From positions 1-64,000 of the forward strand of contig NW_002475958.1 in NCBI RefSeq assembly GCF_000189635.1: DNA of 64,000 nt. Reading direction: 5' to 3'. The notes under the pieces are model-generated. The model was not told the origin of the DNA. It saw only the letters and a program-made list of their open reading frames with translations, and did no database searches. Source of the DNA: Tetrahymena thermophila SB210. Taxonomy: Eukaryota; Ciliophora; Oligohymenophorea; Hymenostomatida; Tetrahymenidae. A program made the position numbers and the translations under genes. The first letter of the stretch is position 1; each line of letters begins with the position of its first letter. Shown piece by piece: positions 49,193 to 62,747 of this stretch.

Positions 49193-52100
49193 ATGGAAAT
49201 TGAAGATTAAAGATAATAGAGACTCTCTCTTATCGAGAAATATGATTATTATACATATCATGAGTTTTCTTTAAAGCCTGCATTACTCACCCATTATGTA
49301 TGGCTTTTAAAATAATTTATATTTTTACATACTATTAAAAATTTGTTTAAAAATATATAAATTCAAAATAAGCACGATTTTTGTAGTTTTTAGTCAATTA
49401 ATATTCATTTTTAAAAGATTTAGCTACTGAAAGAAGAAAGGGAATATGATAAAATCGATCAAATTTTTCTATGCTATCTGCATTAGTTCAACTAATTTTA
49501 TCTTAGAGAAGATTCCATTTATAAACAGCAATAATAACAAAGTTAGTAGAATGTATTGAGCGATTATTCATTTTAGAATAATGATTAGAATACTCATAAT
49601 ACTTTTAATTCTTTAAAACTGGTTCCTTTGGTGGAAAAATAAAAAAAACTAAAAAGACTGCTGCATTTTTTAGTGATCGTAAAAATTTATTTTTTAAAAA
49701 GTTAAACTGATAATTAAATAAAACATATTTTAATTTTATTACTAGATTTCTTACTAACATACATTAAATATAAGAAAATATTTGGAAAATGAAAAAATAA
49801 GAGACTTTGATGAACTTTATTTTGATTCATTAATTTTATATGCAAAGTCTAAAAATGATTAAGCAAGAGAGTAAAAATTTAACATTTTAATTATATCAAG
49901 ATTTTATTTTAAAAATAATATTAGAAAATAGATTCTTTGCTAAAAGTTAGTATATTTTATTCATTTTAATCTAGAGGGTTAACTAAGCTCACATAAAACT
50001 ACCCAAGAAGAAAATAATGAAGAAAACGTTAGCTAGTTAAGCAATATAATTCAAAATGAATCTTAGGTAATTTAATTTAAAATTAATTTATTTTTATTTA
50101 ATTTTGTTTCTTTTTAAGGTGCTAAGCAAGTAAGGAATCCTTGAATCACTCTATGCTATTTGCTACTATTATTTTGTCTAAGAAAATTATGAACAGGCTG
50201 AGTACTATGTAAACAAAATTGAGTTATAACTACTTGATTAAGATACAAATGAAGCTATGTAAGAAGAAGAATAAGTTTCATACAATCATGAAATTACTTC
50301 CTTTTTTAAGAAAGATATTTATGAAGGCATCAAAGATATTTGTTAATAAGTTAAATAAGAGAATGTTTTGAAAAAATAGTAAATGGAATAGGAGGATAAT
50401 ATATCAGATGAATAAATATAATAACCATAAGATATTTTAGAAGAAGGAGATGATGAAGGAGCAAAGCAAGGAAAATCTAGTTTATAAAAAATTAGATAGA
50501 AATTAAGTTAATAAGAAAGCGGGATTATTAATAATGATGATTTGTAATAAGAAACAGAAGCTGATATAGAAATACACTCAAGAAAAGAATCATTTTAAGA
50601 AGAAGCAGGTGAATTTATAAGAAACTCTAGGAAAAATAGTATTTGTAAAATAATGAGTCAAGATATTGAAGAATAGAATAATCTATAGTATAGTAGACTT
50701 AGAAGCTAGAATGAAGAAGAATATCGCTTAATTGAATAGGATTTTTATAACTCATTTACTGCACTTGTAGAGAACGAATAAGTGAAAATTGCTGACAGTC
50801 TTCTCCAGTAAAATTTAAACCATCAGAATAATATTGATCTAAAAAACTAAAAAGAGTTTCATGAGCTACTATATAGAGAATTTTCAAGTGATACTAATCT
50901 CAGCTTAAATTTAATTACAATATAAATTTAAACTGAAGGGTCTCAATAAAACACTATTGAAAATTATATTCTATAATGTGAAGATATTATAAAACAAAAG
51001 GGAATACCTATCCCAAGTAGCATTTTTGCATTTTTCATGACTCTAGCTAAAGTTTAGAAATTCGAAGATAATATTCAATATGTTATTCTGAGTATAGAAA
51101 ATATACTCAAAAATTATTGTTCATAAAATTAGCTTAACTTAGGAGTTATTTATGATAATTTAAGTAAGCCAGAAGGCTATGGTAAAAAATTAATTCTTTT
51201 TATATTTATTAAAAATTTCAAAATTTTTTAAACATAAAAGAAAGAAATGAAAAAAAAGAGGGGATAGCAGGACTAAAAAATTATTAAGAAATATATTCAG
51301 TGTACACTTTAATTATGCTGAAAAATATTTTCTATTTAAGATTAGCAGCTATTTATAAGAAAAATTAAAAAGATACCTCTCAATTGTCATTGAATTTCGA
51401 ATAGCCTAAAAACGATGACATTCTCAAAAATGTTTTTATGCTATGGAATATTTTATACCAATTTAATTTGACTAAAAAGTCTTAAATAGCTTAGTTTATT
51501 TAAATTACTAATAACTATACTTGTCTGTAATTAATAAAAGCAGTCATATTTACTTATTGGACACGTTATTTCCTTGAAAAGGCATTTCATACTTAAAATA
51601 AAAAAAGATTGACAAACAGTCCATCTCATCAAATTTATAAGTATTAGTTTAATCTTAATTAAATTGGATAAATCTTAGCACAAGAAGAAGTTTATCTCTA
51701 AACTGAGTATGATTTTTTTAACTATACTTCAACCTTTTCTCTCAAATTTGAAGATTTTGAAGAGTATTTAATGATTAATTCATTAGCGCCTCAGTTTTCG
51801 GTGTAAGCAATTATTAAATAAAAAATTATTCTTATGCTCAAAATATTTTATAAAGAAAAAACTTTGAAGAAGAGGCTTTTGAATTTTTGCTGAGCCAAAT
51901 ATTTAAGTAAGAAAAAAAGATGCTTAAATAGTACAATAGTGAACAAACAAGCTCTAATAACAATAAAGGAGTAGATCTAGAAGATCAAACCTTAGAAAAC
52001 AAATTATTATTTCTGGGTAAAAAGGAACAAAACTAATATAAAAGTTACAAAAAATATGCTCTTGAGAAAATAAGATATTATTATTTAAGTGGAAACTTTT

Positions 52101-52773
52101 CCAAATCATTAAGGTATTCATTCAAAAATATTAAAATTAAATTTATTTTAACTGTAAAATAAATTAATTAGGATGTTGATCAGTTTGATGAATTAAAATT
52201 TCTTACAGAAATATAAAAACCAAGAAATATTTACCAAAGAGAGTATAAACTCTATGTTAGCTACTTCACTATACCACTAAAAATGTAATTTTAAGCAGCA
52301 TTTGAATTAATATTTTAATTTTTCATTTAAAATAGGCTATGTAGAGTGCTTAATTTGTTTATAATTTAGTGACAAAGTTAATTACTAGCATATTCAAAAA
52401 GTCCTTGATAAGATTAGTTATTTCAACTATTCTTATGTACCTCTGCTAATAAATATTACTCTCATCAAATAGCTAGTTATCAAATTCAATAAAGATTCTG
52501 TCTTAACAAAAAAATTGGTAATATATATACTTAACTAATATAATCAATTTAATTCAATATGCTTTAAATATTATTTAGGTAGAACGGATAGAGAGTCCCG
52601 AGTGTAACCAAAACTACTCTGATGGAAAACATCATAAAATAAAAACATTGCTGAAAATAAAATTCCTCAAAAATCTTAAAGATAAATAATTCGAAATATA
52701 GTAAATGCAAGTTATCAGCTCATCGCTTCAATCTGTGAGCCTTTCATCATATTAGCCAGCCAAATAACTTTGA
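49193..52773 (+). CDS. Helical-repeat (TPR-like) protein of unknown function
   Basis: Multi-exon plus-strand gene; ATG at 49193, TGA at 52771. Likely introns include 49298-49417 (a multiple of three, so both readings stay open), 49679-49745 and several further on, ending with one just before VERIESPECNQNYSDGKHHK. Much of the protein is alpha-helical with TPR-like pairs, for example ILESLYAICYYYFVQENYEQ then AEYYVNKIELQ, and KYALEKIRYYYLSGNFSKSL. Between these is an acidic, Gln-rich region (EEGDDEGAKQGK, SRKESFQEEAGEFIRNSRKN). The last exon ends SLSSYQPAKQL. No signal peptide or membrane segment. It could be a scaffold, but I do not recognise a specific family. Exon boundaries in 50,100-52,600 are approximate. 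Confidence 0.7.
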
Positions 52774-53549
52774 ATTAAATACAAAACTATCATAATCATC
52801 AATAGAAATTTCTAATATTTCTAAAAATCTCATTTATTTTAGAGAATATAGTCGAAAATTTCATACATATTTTTATTTTTTATCAAAAGAAGAATAAAAA
52901 TATTTTAGAAATAGATAAATAATTTTTATTTTAGTTTAAATTTGTTAAAAAATTTTTTTGTATAAATAAAAAAATTTGTAAATAAAAAACTATTTACTGT
53001 TTTAGAGAATGCATGTGAATATAAATATATATTAGATTGTCAAGAATCAACTCAAAAATATCTAATTACTAACTTTCAATAAATTAGCCTAGCTTTATTT
53101 TTGATTCTTCAATTTCACACAAATTTTTGTTAAAATAATTAATTTATTTAGAATTTATGTATCAATTTATTAGAATAAAAGCTAAATTTAATCTAAAATT
53201 AGTTATAATAGTCTCTGTAATATGTCTAATTAATTTGAAAATAATTGAATCATTACTTTTTTATTTTATTTTACAATTTTTCTAATTAATTAATTATCAA
53301 ATGATTTAATAGCGATTTTATTTAGCCTTTGAGCTTTTAATTTTTCTGGCTTTTTTAATTCAAAAAATTTATTAATTTACTCATCACGTACTCAAACTCT
53401 TTAAAAATTAAATATTATCTGAGACAGTAAATTGAGTTATAGGTATAATTAAAAAAATCTGAACAACAAATAGATATAAGCTTTTCTAAATTATTCATAA
53501 TAATATTTTTAATTAAAAATTGTAAAATAAAAAAAAACGAAGCACTAAA
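52774..53549. other. Intergenic, AT-rich
   Basis: No gene or repeat seen; 3' flank of the helical-repeat gene and promoter of the next membrane protein. Confidence 0.6.
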
Positions 53550-55433
53550 ATGAATAACTATTTCATTATTGATACTGAGTAATAAAATCAAAACAGAAAG
53601 AGAACTATAACTCGTGTAGCTCTCTTAGCTATTGTTATAGTTGGTATGCTTGGAACAATTGCTTTGTTTTCATAATCTGAAAATTCTAATAGCTTGGTAA
53701 TCAACAATATGGTCTATCTTAGCGAAAAATCTAATGAACTTGTCATCACATCACAAAGAAACATGACTGTCTGCACCAGTCAAAAGGCTGAACACTAACC
53801 AGTTATTTAAGAATAATGCACTGTCTACTCATCTACCTAAGATATAGTCGCATACAATAACGGTGATAATAAAATTATTGCTCATATTGTTTACAGAGAC
53901 CTTTAATCTCTCTCTTAGTTCAATCCCCAAGGAAATCTTATACCCGATGAAGACTCCTTTGCTGAAGTTTTCAATAATGAAATTTCCCTCATTTTCAAAG
54001 CCACTATTTCTACTGATGGTACTCTGTTGAAATTGGAATAACCTAAAGGAAACAATGTCTCTCAAATTGCTATTCGTTTAACAGAGAGATTGATTGAATA
54101 ATATTTCCCTTAATTAAACTCTACCCTTTACTTTGAAAACAGCTCTTCTTCTAATAGTTTATTACGTTCTAGCTAAGAAGAATCCATCCAATAAATTATC
54201 GAAGACACATATCTTGGTTAAATTAATCCCTAATACACTTTCAATTCTTTACCTTAAGGAGATATCATTTTAAGCAAATCTTACAATTCTGAAAGTTTCG
54301 TCAATTTCGCTTACAACTTAGGAGGAAAAATCCCTGATATTACATTCGAATCTAACTTCCTCGTTCGTGATGGTAAGGTTGAATAAAACACTGAAGTTAT
54401 GGTTTTTAACATTACTCATTCTCATGATGAATTTTTACTTTCAGCTGATAACTCCATCCCAATTAATAACTCTACAGAATACGAAGAGCTTATTGGTCAA
54501 GCTTTCACAAGAATTGAATCAAACTTCTAATTAATCAGCACTGGATATAACCAAACCTTGATAGAAGAAATTAAGAATTATGACAACAGCGACTCTTTCG
54601 AATTAGTAAATCTTGAAGAAACTGGTGGTAAATTAAAGATAATCAAAAATAAGAATAACCAAGGCGAAAACAATTAATTACTCGGTGAAGGTACTGAAGT
54701 TCCTTTGATTGACAAAAAGTTTGATGTTTTCCGTAAATAAATTGTTGGTAATACCCTTGGTTTAACAATTGAATATTTGAATTACGAAAACTACTCTTTA
54801 ATTCAATCAGCTATCTACCTAAACGGTTAAAAGGTCTTCAACGTTTATGGCAAGCGTGTTGATCATCCTTGGTATGCTTGCGAAGCCAAGAACTCTAGCG
54901 ATAAGGGTACTTTAAAAAAGACTGTTTTCTAGGTTGTCTATCCTTTGTTAGGTGGTGTATTAAATATTCCAATCACCGCTAGTATTGAACTTTATTATGG
55001 CTGGTCTTTTGATACTTCTAAGGATGAGTAAGGTCTCTGCACTCTTTAATTCCATCCTTTTGCTAAGCCTACTCTCGGAGTTGAAGGTTCTATTTCAGTT
55101 TGGAAGGTAGCTGAAGGTGGTGTATTTGCTAAAGGTTCTGTTGCTAATGTTTATTTAGACTTCTTGTTGCAATTAGACAGATCTAATTTATAAGCTTTAT
55201 TAAGTGTAGATGCACATCTCATACCTTTTGAGTACAAAATCGGTGCATTCTATTCTTACATTAAGTGCAACATTAAGAACATTAAAGAAAAAATTACCCA
55301 ATTTAAATGGAAAGAAATTTGCTGGAAAACTCCTAAAGAAGAAATATCTTTCCTTGAAGGATCTTTGCTTTCTCCATTAAATTACAACTTATACACTGAA
55401 ACTTGCCCTCTATTAAAGCCTTCCACTCTCTGA
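53550..55433 (+). CDS. Single-pass type II membrane protein, unknown function
   Basis: Intronless, 627 residues. A short cytoplasmic N-terminus (MNNYFIIDTEQQNQNRKRTI) is followed by one hydrophobic segment at ~24-45 (VALLAIVIVGMLGTIALF). The basic residues before it favour a cytoplasmic N-terminus and a luminal or extracellular bulk. The remaining ~580 residues are soluble, with several N-glycosylation sequons (NNS, NST, NQT) and scattered Cys, including CEAKN, CTLQF, YIKCNIKN, CWKTP and CPLL near the end, consistent with disulphides. Codon use is richer in C/G than the flanks, suggesting good expression. No domain recognised; possibly one of the ciliate-specific surface or secretory proteins. 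Start and end are clear. Confidence 0.8.
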
Positions 55434-55930
55434 TTTTCTATAACTTTAGAAATAAATTCCTAAATTTGATTATTTAGTTTTAATATAAAATCGGCATATT
55501 TTATAAATTTTTATTAATAATTTGTAATTGTTTATTGATAAAAAAATAAATATTTTTTGTTTCTAAATATTTTATAATACATTAATTTTTTTGGCTAGAA
55601 ATAAATTCTTACTTTATTATTAACAATGTTATATCCTTTTAATTTTTAAAATCTATTAAATTTTAGAACTTATAGAATTACTTACTAAATAATCCATTAA
55701 ACTTTTATGATATTTTAAATATTAATTTAACTTTATAAAATAAAAACTATGTAGCTCTTTATTTAATTATCAATATACTTTCTTTAATATTTTTGTTGAT
55801 ATAATTTGTACATATTAATTTATAAAAAATAATTATTGTTGTTAATTTTCATAAAATATGTTTTAACATACATTTCGATAATAAATAGTTTTTTTAAATA
55901 AAAACTAAATTTTGAAAAAAATAAAAATAA
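55434..55930. other. Intergenic, AT-rich
   Basis: 3' flank of the type II membrane protein and 3' flank of the tRNA. On the minus strand just after the tRNA are T runs (around 55905-55928) that would end RNA polymerase III transcription. Confidence 0.6.
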
Positions 55931-56003
55931 TTCCCCCACCGGGACTTGAACCCGGGTCTGAAGGGTGAAAACCTTCTATCCTAACCTGCTAGACTATAGG
56001 GGA
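55931..56003 (-). tRNA. tRNA-Glu (anticodon UUC)
   Basis: 73 bases. The acceptor stem pairs TCCCCTA (56003-55997) with TGGGGGA (55938-55932), and the last base A is the discriminator. The anticodon arm is GAAGG / TTTTCAC / CCTTC, so the anticodon is TTC, reading GAA/GAG. The T arm is CCCGG GTTCAAG TCCCGG-like, with the usual B-box GGTTCAAGTCC. No intron and no encoded CCA. It is a normal glutamate tRNA, not one of the glutamine tRNAs that read TAA/TAG. T runs downstream provide a Pol III terminator. Confidence 0.95.
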
Positions 56004-56552
56004 TTACAGTATATTTACATAAATATCAGTATGAATTAGATTAGCAATGAAATTTACTGAATTACATTATAAGTATATTAAATTACCTCTTTTTTTATTT
56101 AGAAATTTTTTATAGCTAATTTTATTTATTAAATTTGAAACTAGCAAAATAAAATATTTAACCTTAATTAAGCTGTTTATTTATTTGGCATGATTAATAT
56201 TTTACAAATTTTTAAATAAATAAATTATTTATTCAATACTTTATACAAAGACTAAGAAAATATAAAAGAAATTGATATAAAAGTAAGGGTTTAATATTAT
56301 ATTTTACTTTGTATTAATGGAGTATTTAACTTCATCTCCAAAAATACAATTTAAACACAATAAAGATAAAGACGAATCTCTTTAATAAAATTATAGGTGA
56401 TAAATAATTTATTTTTGATTTCTTATTTGATAACTTATAATTAAATAAATAAATAAAATTTTTAGTAAATAACTAAACTTACTATGAGTAAGTGGAAGAT
56501 AAATTATATAAATTTTTATTTTTTTAGTAATGACTTGAAGCTTAATAATTAT
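56004..56552. other. Intergenic upstream of the tRNA
   Basis: AT-rich. A short plus-strand frame starts at 56325 but has no convincing continuation. Nothing else seen. Confidence 0.5.
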
Positions 56553-58775
56553 TCAATGAATTTTATAGCTTTAGGGAGGACTACTCAGCTAAATAATTTA
56601 AACATCTTTTTCAGATGATGTTTATTATTTTAAAAACATAACTTGACTAAATTTAACCTCATTATTTAAATTATTATTTTATCTTTATATTTCTAAATTA
56701 GTATCAATAATTTAAGGATCTAATAAAAAAGTTTAATGGGTGTTATAATTGTTTTTAATAGATTGATTTATGTCTCCCTCTTTATCAAAGTTAGTTATTC
56801 CAGAGGTTAACAATTATAAAAGCTTTTTATCAATTATAGAAATAGATTAGCCATTTTGATAAATTTATTTAAAAGCATCTTAAGCCTATCTTCCAATTTA
56901 GTTTTCATTCTTTGGCTTATCTTGTAAGAAAAATTACTGGTTAAATTAATTTTATTCTTATTAGTTTAAAGACTCACATCTTGTAATTCCCTTGTCGTTA
57001 TTATTATTTTAACCTGGTTCATTATTGCTTTTATTATTAAAGTCTGAGAGATAGAAAGCCTGTTTAGAAATGCTATCAAAAAGCTTAATTTGATTTTGAT
57101 TCAGTAATAAATATTTTAGCTTTTCTATATCTTAAATTTTTTTTAAGATATAGCTTAAATCAAGCTATTCTTGTAGTCTGTCTATACTTGAGTTTATCAT
57201 TTTAGAGTAAGGTTTTTCTAAATTCATAGATTTTTGAATTTAAGACTTCACCATTTTAAAAATATTAAATGAAATTTTTGGAGATGATTAAAATAAATAA
57301 TCAAAAATTCGTTCTATATAATATTTGATAGATAAAGAATCATTTAGTCTTTATTAATTTTCTTTTATCGATTATTATAATTATTGCTAATGTTATTTTT
57401 ATCTTAAATTTTTTTCCTAAAAATCTTCAACACTTAAAGTATTTAATAGATAAGAGTGGGGAGGTTGTTAAATAGTGATTTCAGCACTTTCAAGTTACAT
57501 TTTATGTTTTATTCCATTTTTACTTACATATGGAATGTTTATTTTTGATTTTTTATTAGTGGAAGTTTATATCGAATTTTATATAGCATAATCTTTTTCG
57601 AAAATTTCTTTTTCTAAATTAATTGATTTTGTGTTTTAAGAGCTTGGAGAAATAAGTTTCTAGTGTAAAGCTTTGCTCTCACCTGAAATGCTGTCTCTAT
57701 TTGATAAAAATTAGAATCTTATTTCTTCTCTATTTTCTTTAAAATCGAATAAGCTATTCAGCAGCTTGTAATATAGTGATATTCTTTAAATTGGAAAACA
57801 AATTAATGCACCTAGAAGGAAAAATACATTATAGACACCACCGATTTAAGAAATAGCACTAAATAATTTTAGGTAAGTTCTTATGTATTCTGATTACTTA
57901 TTTTTCTCTAGACCTATATATATTTCATACAGCTTGTTATCTGTTTTTGTTATTAAAGTTTCTCTATCATTACTGTAAATCATGCGATAATCATCCTAGA
58001 ACTCTTAGCTAATCAGACCATAATCTGTCCTTATTGTATTTTTCCTAAAATAAACATTAATGTTTTTGAACAAAGAATAACCAGATTACCAGAATGTATT
58101 TTATCCTATTGGCTTAAATGGGTTATTTAAATCATTAGGGGATATAATATAATTGACATAATATAGCTAAAAGGCTACATCACTTAATTTTTATTGAATT
58201 ACAGTTTAGTTTTGGCAATTAATTTCACAACTTTTAACTTAAATATAAAGCCTTTTATATTGCATAGCCCCAAACTGACCTGCTAAATTTATTTTTTAAT
58301 TTAATGGGAAGCAATAGATATTATTAAACTTTAGTGAGCTGAAGTAATCTATAGTTTGATTTACTTGGAAGTGGTCTAATGTACAAGGTTCCATTTTTAT
58401 TGATTCAGCTACTGTTATTTGATCATATAAATTGGTTGTTTTGTTATAAATTTTGGTAGTTTCCAAAATTTAAACTTCTAAATAATAAATAGACTCATCT
58501 AAAAAGTGAACTAAGTTCTAATCCTAAATTCCCATTGCTATAGTATATTGCTATTAATCAAAGACTACTTCATCAGGTTGCTAAACTATATAATCTTAAC
58601 TTACAATATTTGGGTTTGAATATTAAAAGCACTAATTAAGAATGTAAAATGAGTAAACGCTCACGACACTAACTATAATTACAGTAATTAAGCTTCCAAA
58701 AGCTGTTTTATGCTTTTAATTTTTCGAGAGCCTCATCTAAATAGGTATCCCAAAGATATCCAAAAATGATAGCAT
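56553..58775 (-). CDS. Two-pass ciliate membrane protein, copy 1
   Basis: A single open frame of 740 residues; ATG at 58773-58775, TGA at 56553. The N-terminus MLSFLDIFGIPIQMRLSKNQ, then KHKTAFGSLITVIIVSVVSV, gives a short cytoplasmic lead and a first membrane segment (~22-45). About 260 residues of presumed luminal domain follow, with Cys and sequons (NKTT, NQT). A second membrane segment lies at ~310-335 (IGGVYNVFFLLGALICF). The remaining ~400 residues are cytoplasmic, Gln/Ser/Lys-rich with helical parts (KMINSSIDRLQEQLDLSYI). The pattern DIFG...KHKTxFG at the start and an IGG-type second segment resembles a large expanded ciliate membrane protein family. No enzymatic or channel motif seen. 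It is paralogous to the gene at 60600-62747. Confidence 0.8.
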
Positions 58776-60599
58776 TTCTTTAAAAAATTTATTTAAAAAA
58801 AGTAAATATTGTATTAATTTTAATTTTATTTTTTTTATTTGTTTTCTAAACTAAATGTCTTTATTTGATTGGAAAGAAAATCTATTTAAATTTATAGAAC
58901 TTCATTTTGAAGATATTAATTTAAATAATGTAATCTTTAGGTACTATTTATTTATTTATTTTTACTCCTTACAAAAATTTAAAAAATTTGATATACATTT
59001 TGTATAAACTATAAATTAGCCACAATTTTTATGTAAATAATTTTATGTAAAACAAGAATAATAATGAAAAATTATGCTAATTAAAAGTAAAAAATTGGAT
59101 TTACTGGAGAAATATTTTTTCGCTAATCTAAAATATAAATTTGATTTTATTGAATAAGTAATCAAGATATATAAAATATTTAATTCATTTATTTCAACAT
59201 TTACTACTTTATAATCATTAATATTTTGTTTTTTGAAAGTTAATTTTAAATAATTATCCATTTAATTTATTGAATTTTCCATTTATTTTTTTTATATTTT
59301 ATATTTTCTTAATCCACCAGAAAATTAATTAAATAATTCCTTATGGTTAATTGTATTTTTTCAAAAAACAAGCACTTGATTATTAAAAATGTATTTTTCT
59401 GATAAATTATTTAATTAATTACTTATGTATGTATGCACTTTTTAAAATACGCTTAAAATTTGTTTATAAAAATTAAAGCTAAATATATTGAGAGTGTTTT
59501 CTTTTATTAATATAAATATTTTTAATTAAAAATTAATATTATGTCATTAAATATTCTAAATTTTCGCTAAATTAAAAATACTTAAATTGGATAAATTATG
59601 AATTAAAGATAATGTAATTATCCTAAAAAATAAATTTGCTCTTAATTTTAACAAAATGTATAACCTTAATTATATACTTATACATATAGTTATATCGCTG
59701 GAAACTACTTAGATTTACTTTAACCTAATAAAATCTTAGTTCTAGTTGAGTTCAGCTTCAGAAGCAAATACAAAATAAATAAATAAATAAATAAACATAA
59801 ATTTTCATAAAAACATAGATTTTGTGAAATAATTTTTTTATTATAATAAACATTATATTTTTTCTTAATTTACAAATGAAGATATTTAAAGAGAGCAAGC
59901 ATATTTATATAAAATATGATTACTAAATATTAAAATTCTACTAAAAATTAAATTATTAAAAGGTTTAAATTTATTTTAATTTTTTAAATATTAGGTTACT
60001 TTAGTGAAATTATTTTCTTTAAATAAAAAATAGTAAATAATATAATTAATTTTGATTTTATTAATTAAATTAAGCTTAAAATTAATAATTAATTATGAGT
60101 TTTTGATAAAATAAAATTAATTTTTATTATATCTAAAAAACTCATCTGAAGATTTTGCAAATAGTATCATATAAATATTAGAATATTATTGTAACTAAAT
60201 ATTTATTTAATAAATTATTCATAGATATTTCATTTAAATCTTAAATCAACTATTTATTAAATTAATATATCATTTTTAGAATTTAAAATTATAAAATTTC
60301 TTTCTATTTTCTTATAATTAATATTTATCATTTTTTAGTTTATGAGAAATTCTCTCCAATAAATTGGTAAACTTTTCACTATAAAACAACAGTCATCATT
60401 TTTTATAAATTATTCATACAAACGATAATAAGAATGCTACTTCAGTAAAATAGTAATCCATATTGTCAAATTTACAAATATTTTAAAGTATTTCCCCTGT
60501 ATGTCAAAGAATTTTTTTATCCAACTGACACAGGATTGCGGATATCTATTATATGGGAGGACTACTCAAATATATAAAATAAACTTTTTTTAATGTTTA
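58776..60599. other. Intergenic of the membrane-protein duplication
   Basis: The first ~500 bases (58776-59300) resemble the region upstream of the second copy (62748-63240) and so carry a duplicated promoter. Past ~59300 the sequence is unique and A/T-rich, with an AAAT microsatellite near 59770-59792. Between 60480 and 60599 is the short 3' flank of copy 2. No gene seen. Confidence 0.6.
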
Positions 60600-62747
60600 T
60601 CATTTTAAAAACATAATTTGGCTAAATTTACCCTCATTATTTAAGCTAATATTTTATCTTTATATTTCTAAATTAGTATCAATAACTTAAGGATCGAATA
60701 AAAAGGTTTAGTGAGTGTTATAAGTGTTTTTATTAGATTAATTTATGTCTCCTTCTTTATCATAGTTAATTTTCCCAAAAGTTAACAATTATAAAAGTTT
60801 TTTATCAACTATAGAAATAGGCTATCCATTTTGATAAATTTATTTAAAAGCTTCTTTGGCTTCTTTTCCAATTTATTTTTCATCTTTTGGTTTATCTTGT
60901 GAGAAAAATTATTAGTGAAATTAATTTTATTCTTATTAACTTAAAGATTCACATCCTATTATTCTCTTATCATTATTATTCTTTTAATCTGATTCGTTGT
61001 TTTTATTATTAAAGTCTGAGAGATATAAAGTCTGTTTAGAAATACTATCAAAAAGCTTAATTTGATTTTGATTTAGCAATAAATATTTAAGCTTTTCTAT
61101 ATCTTGTATTTTTTTTAAGATACTGCTTAAATCAAGTTATTCTTTTAGACTTTCTATACTTAAGTTTATCATTTTGGAGTAAGGATTTTCTAAATTTATT
61201 TTTCTTTGAATTTAAGATTTCACCATTTTAAAAATACTAAATGAAATATTGGGAGATGATTAAAACAAAAAAGCAAAAATACGTTCTAATTAATATTTAA
61301 TAGATGAAGAATAATTTATATTTTATTGATTTTCTTTTATGAATTTTTATTATTGTTAATATTATTTTTATCTTAAATTACAATTTTTTTCCTAAAAACC
61401 TTCAATATTTAATGCATTTATTAGACACGAATGAGGCTGTTAAATAGTGACTTCAGAATTTTCAAGTTGAATTTTATGCTTAATTTTATTCTTACTTACA
61501 TAAGGAATGTTTATTTTTTATTTTTTATTACTGGAGGCTTTAAATGAATTTAAAATAGCATAATCGTTTTCAATTATTTTTTTTTCTAAGTTAAACGATT
61601 GAATATTTTAAAATGTTGGATAAATAAGTTTCTAATTTAAAGATTGGTTATCACCTGAAATGCTGTCTTGATCAGATAAAAATTAAAATCTGATTTCTTC
61701 TCTGTTTTTTTTAAAATCATATAAGCTCTTTATCAGCTTGTAATATAACGATATCTTTTAAATTGGAAAACAAATTAATGCACCTAGAAGGAAAAATATA
61801 TTATAGATACCACCGATTTAAGAAATAGCACTAAATAATTTTAGGTAAGTTCTTATGTATTCTGATTACTTATTTTTCTCTAGACCTATATATATTTCAT
61901 ACAGCTTGTTATCTGTTTTTTTTATTAAAGTTTCTCTATCATTACTGTAAATCATGCGATAATCATCCTAAAACTCTTAGCTAATCAGACCATAATCTGT
62001 CCTTATTGTATTTTTTCTAAAATAAACATTAATGTTTTTGAACAAAGAATAACCAGATTACCAGAATGTATTTTATCCTATTGGCTTAAATGGGTTATTT
62101 AAATCATTAGGGGATATAATATAATTGACATAATATAGCTAAAAGGCTACATCACTTAATTTTTATTGAATTACAGTTTAGTTTTGGCAATTAATTTCAC
62201 AACTTTTAACTTAAATATAAAGCCTTTTATATTGCATAGCCCCAAACTAACCAGCTAAATTCATTTTGAAATTTAATGGAAAACAGTAGATATTACTAAA
62301 CTTGAGCTATTTGAAGTAATCTACAGTTTGATTTACTTAAAAGTGATCTAATGTACAACGTTCCATTTTTATTGATTCGGCTACTGTTTTTTGATCGTAT
62401 AAATTGGTTGTTTCATTATAAGTTTTGGTGGTTTCCAAAAGTTAAACTTCTAAATAATAAATTGACTCATCTAAAAAGTGAGCTAAGTTCTAATCCTATA
62501 TACCCATAGCTAAAGTGTATTTCTTTTAATCAAAGACTACTTCATCAGGTTGCTAAACTAAATAATCTTAACTTACAATATTTGGGTTTGAATATTAAAA
62601 GCACTAATCAAGAATATAAAATGAGTAAATGCAAACAATACTAACAATAATTATAGTAACTAAGCTTCCAAAAGCTGTTTTATGCTTTTAATTTTTTGAG
62701 AGCATCATCTAAACAGGTATCCCAAATAAATCTAAGAATGAAAACAT
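60600..62747 (-). CDS. Two-pass ciliate membrane protein, copy 2
   Basis: Open frame of 715 residues; ATG at 62745-62747, TGA at 60600. It begins MFSFLDLFGIPVQMMLSKNQ and follows copy 1 throughout: first membrane segment at ~22-45 (AFGSLVTIIIVSIVCIYSF), second at ~310-335, Gln-rich cytoplasmic tail. It ends about 25 residues before copy 1: where copy 1 has AAA TAA TAA (Lys-Gln-Gln), copy 2 has AAA TGA TAA, so one base change creates the stop. The N-terminal half contains a ~490-base tract almost identical to copy 1, flanked by more diverged sequence. The in-frame small length differences elsewhere leave the gene intact. Function unknown, as for copy 1. Confidence 0.8.

Noticed and set aside
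56325..56620. Short plus-strand frame (MEYLTSSPKIQFKHNKDKDE) with a possible second exon
   Set aside because: The possible second exon would overlap the 3' end of the opposite-strand membrane protein gene, and no further exons follow.
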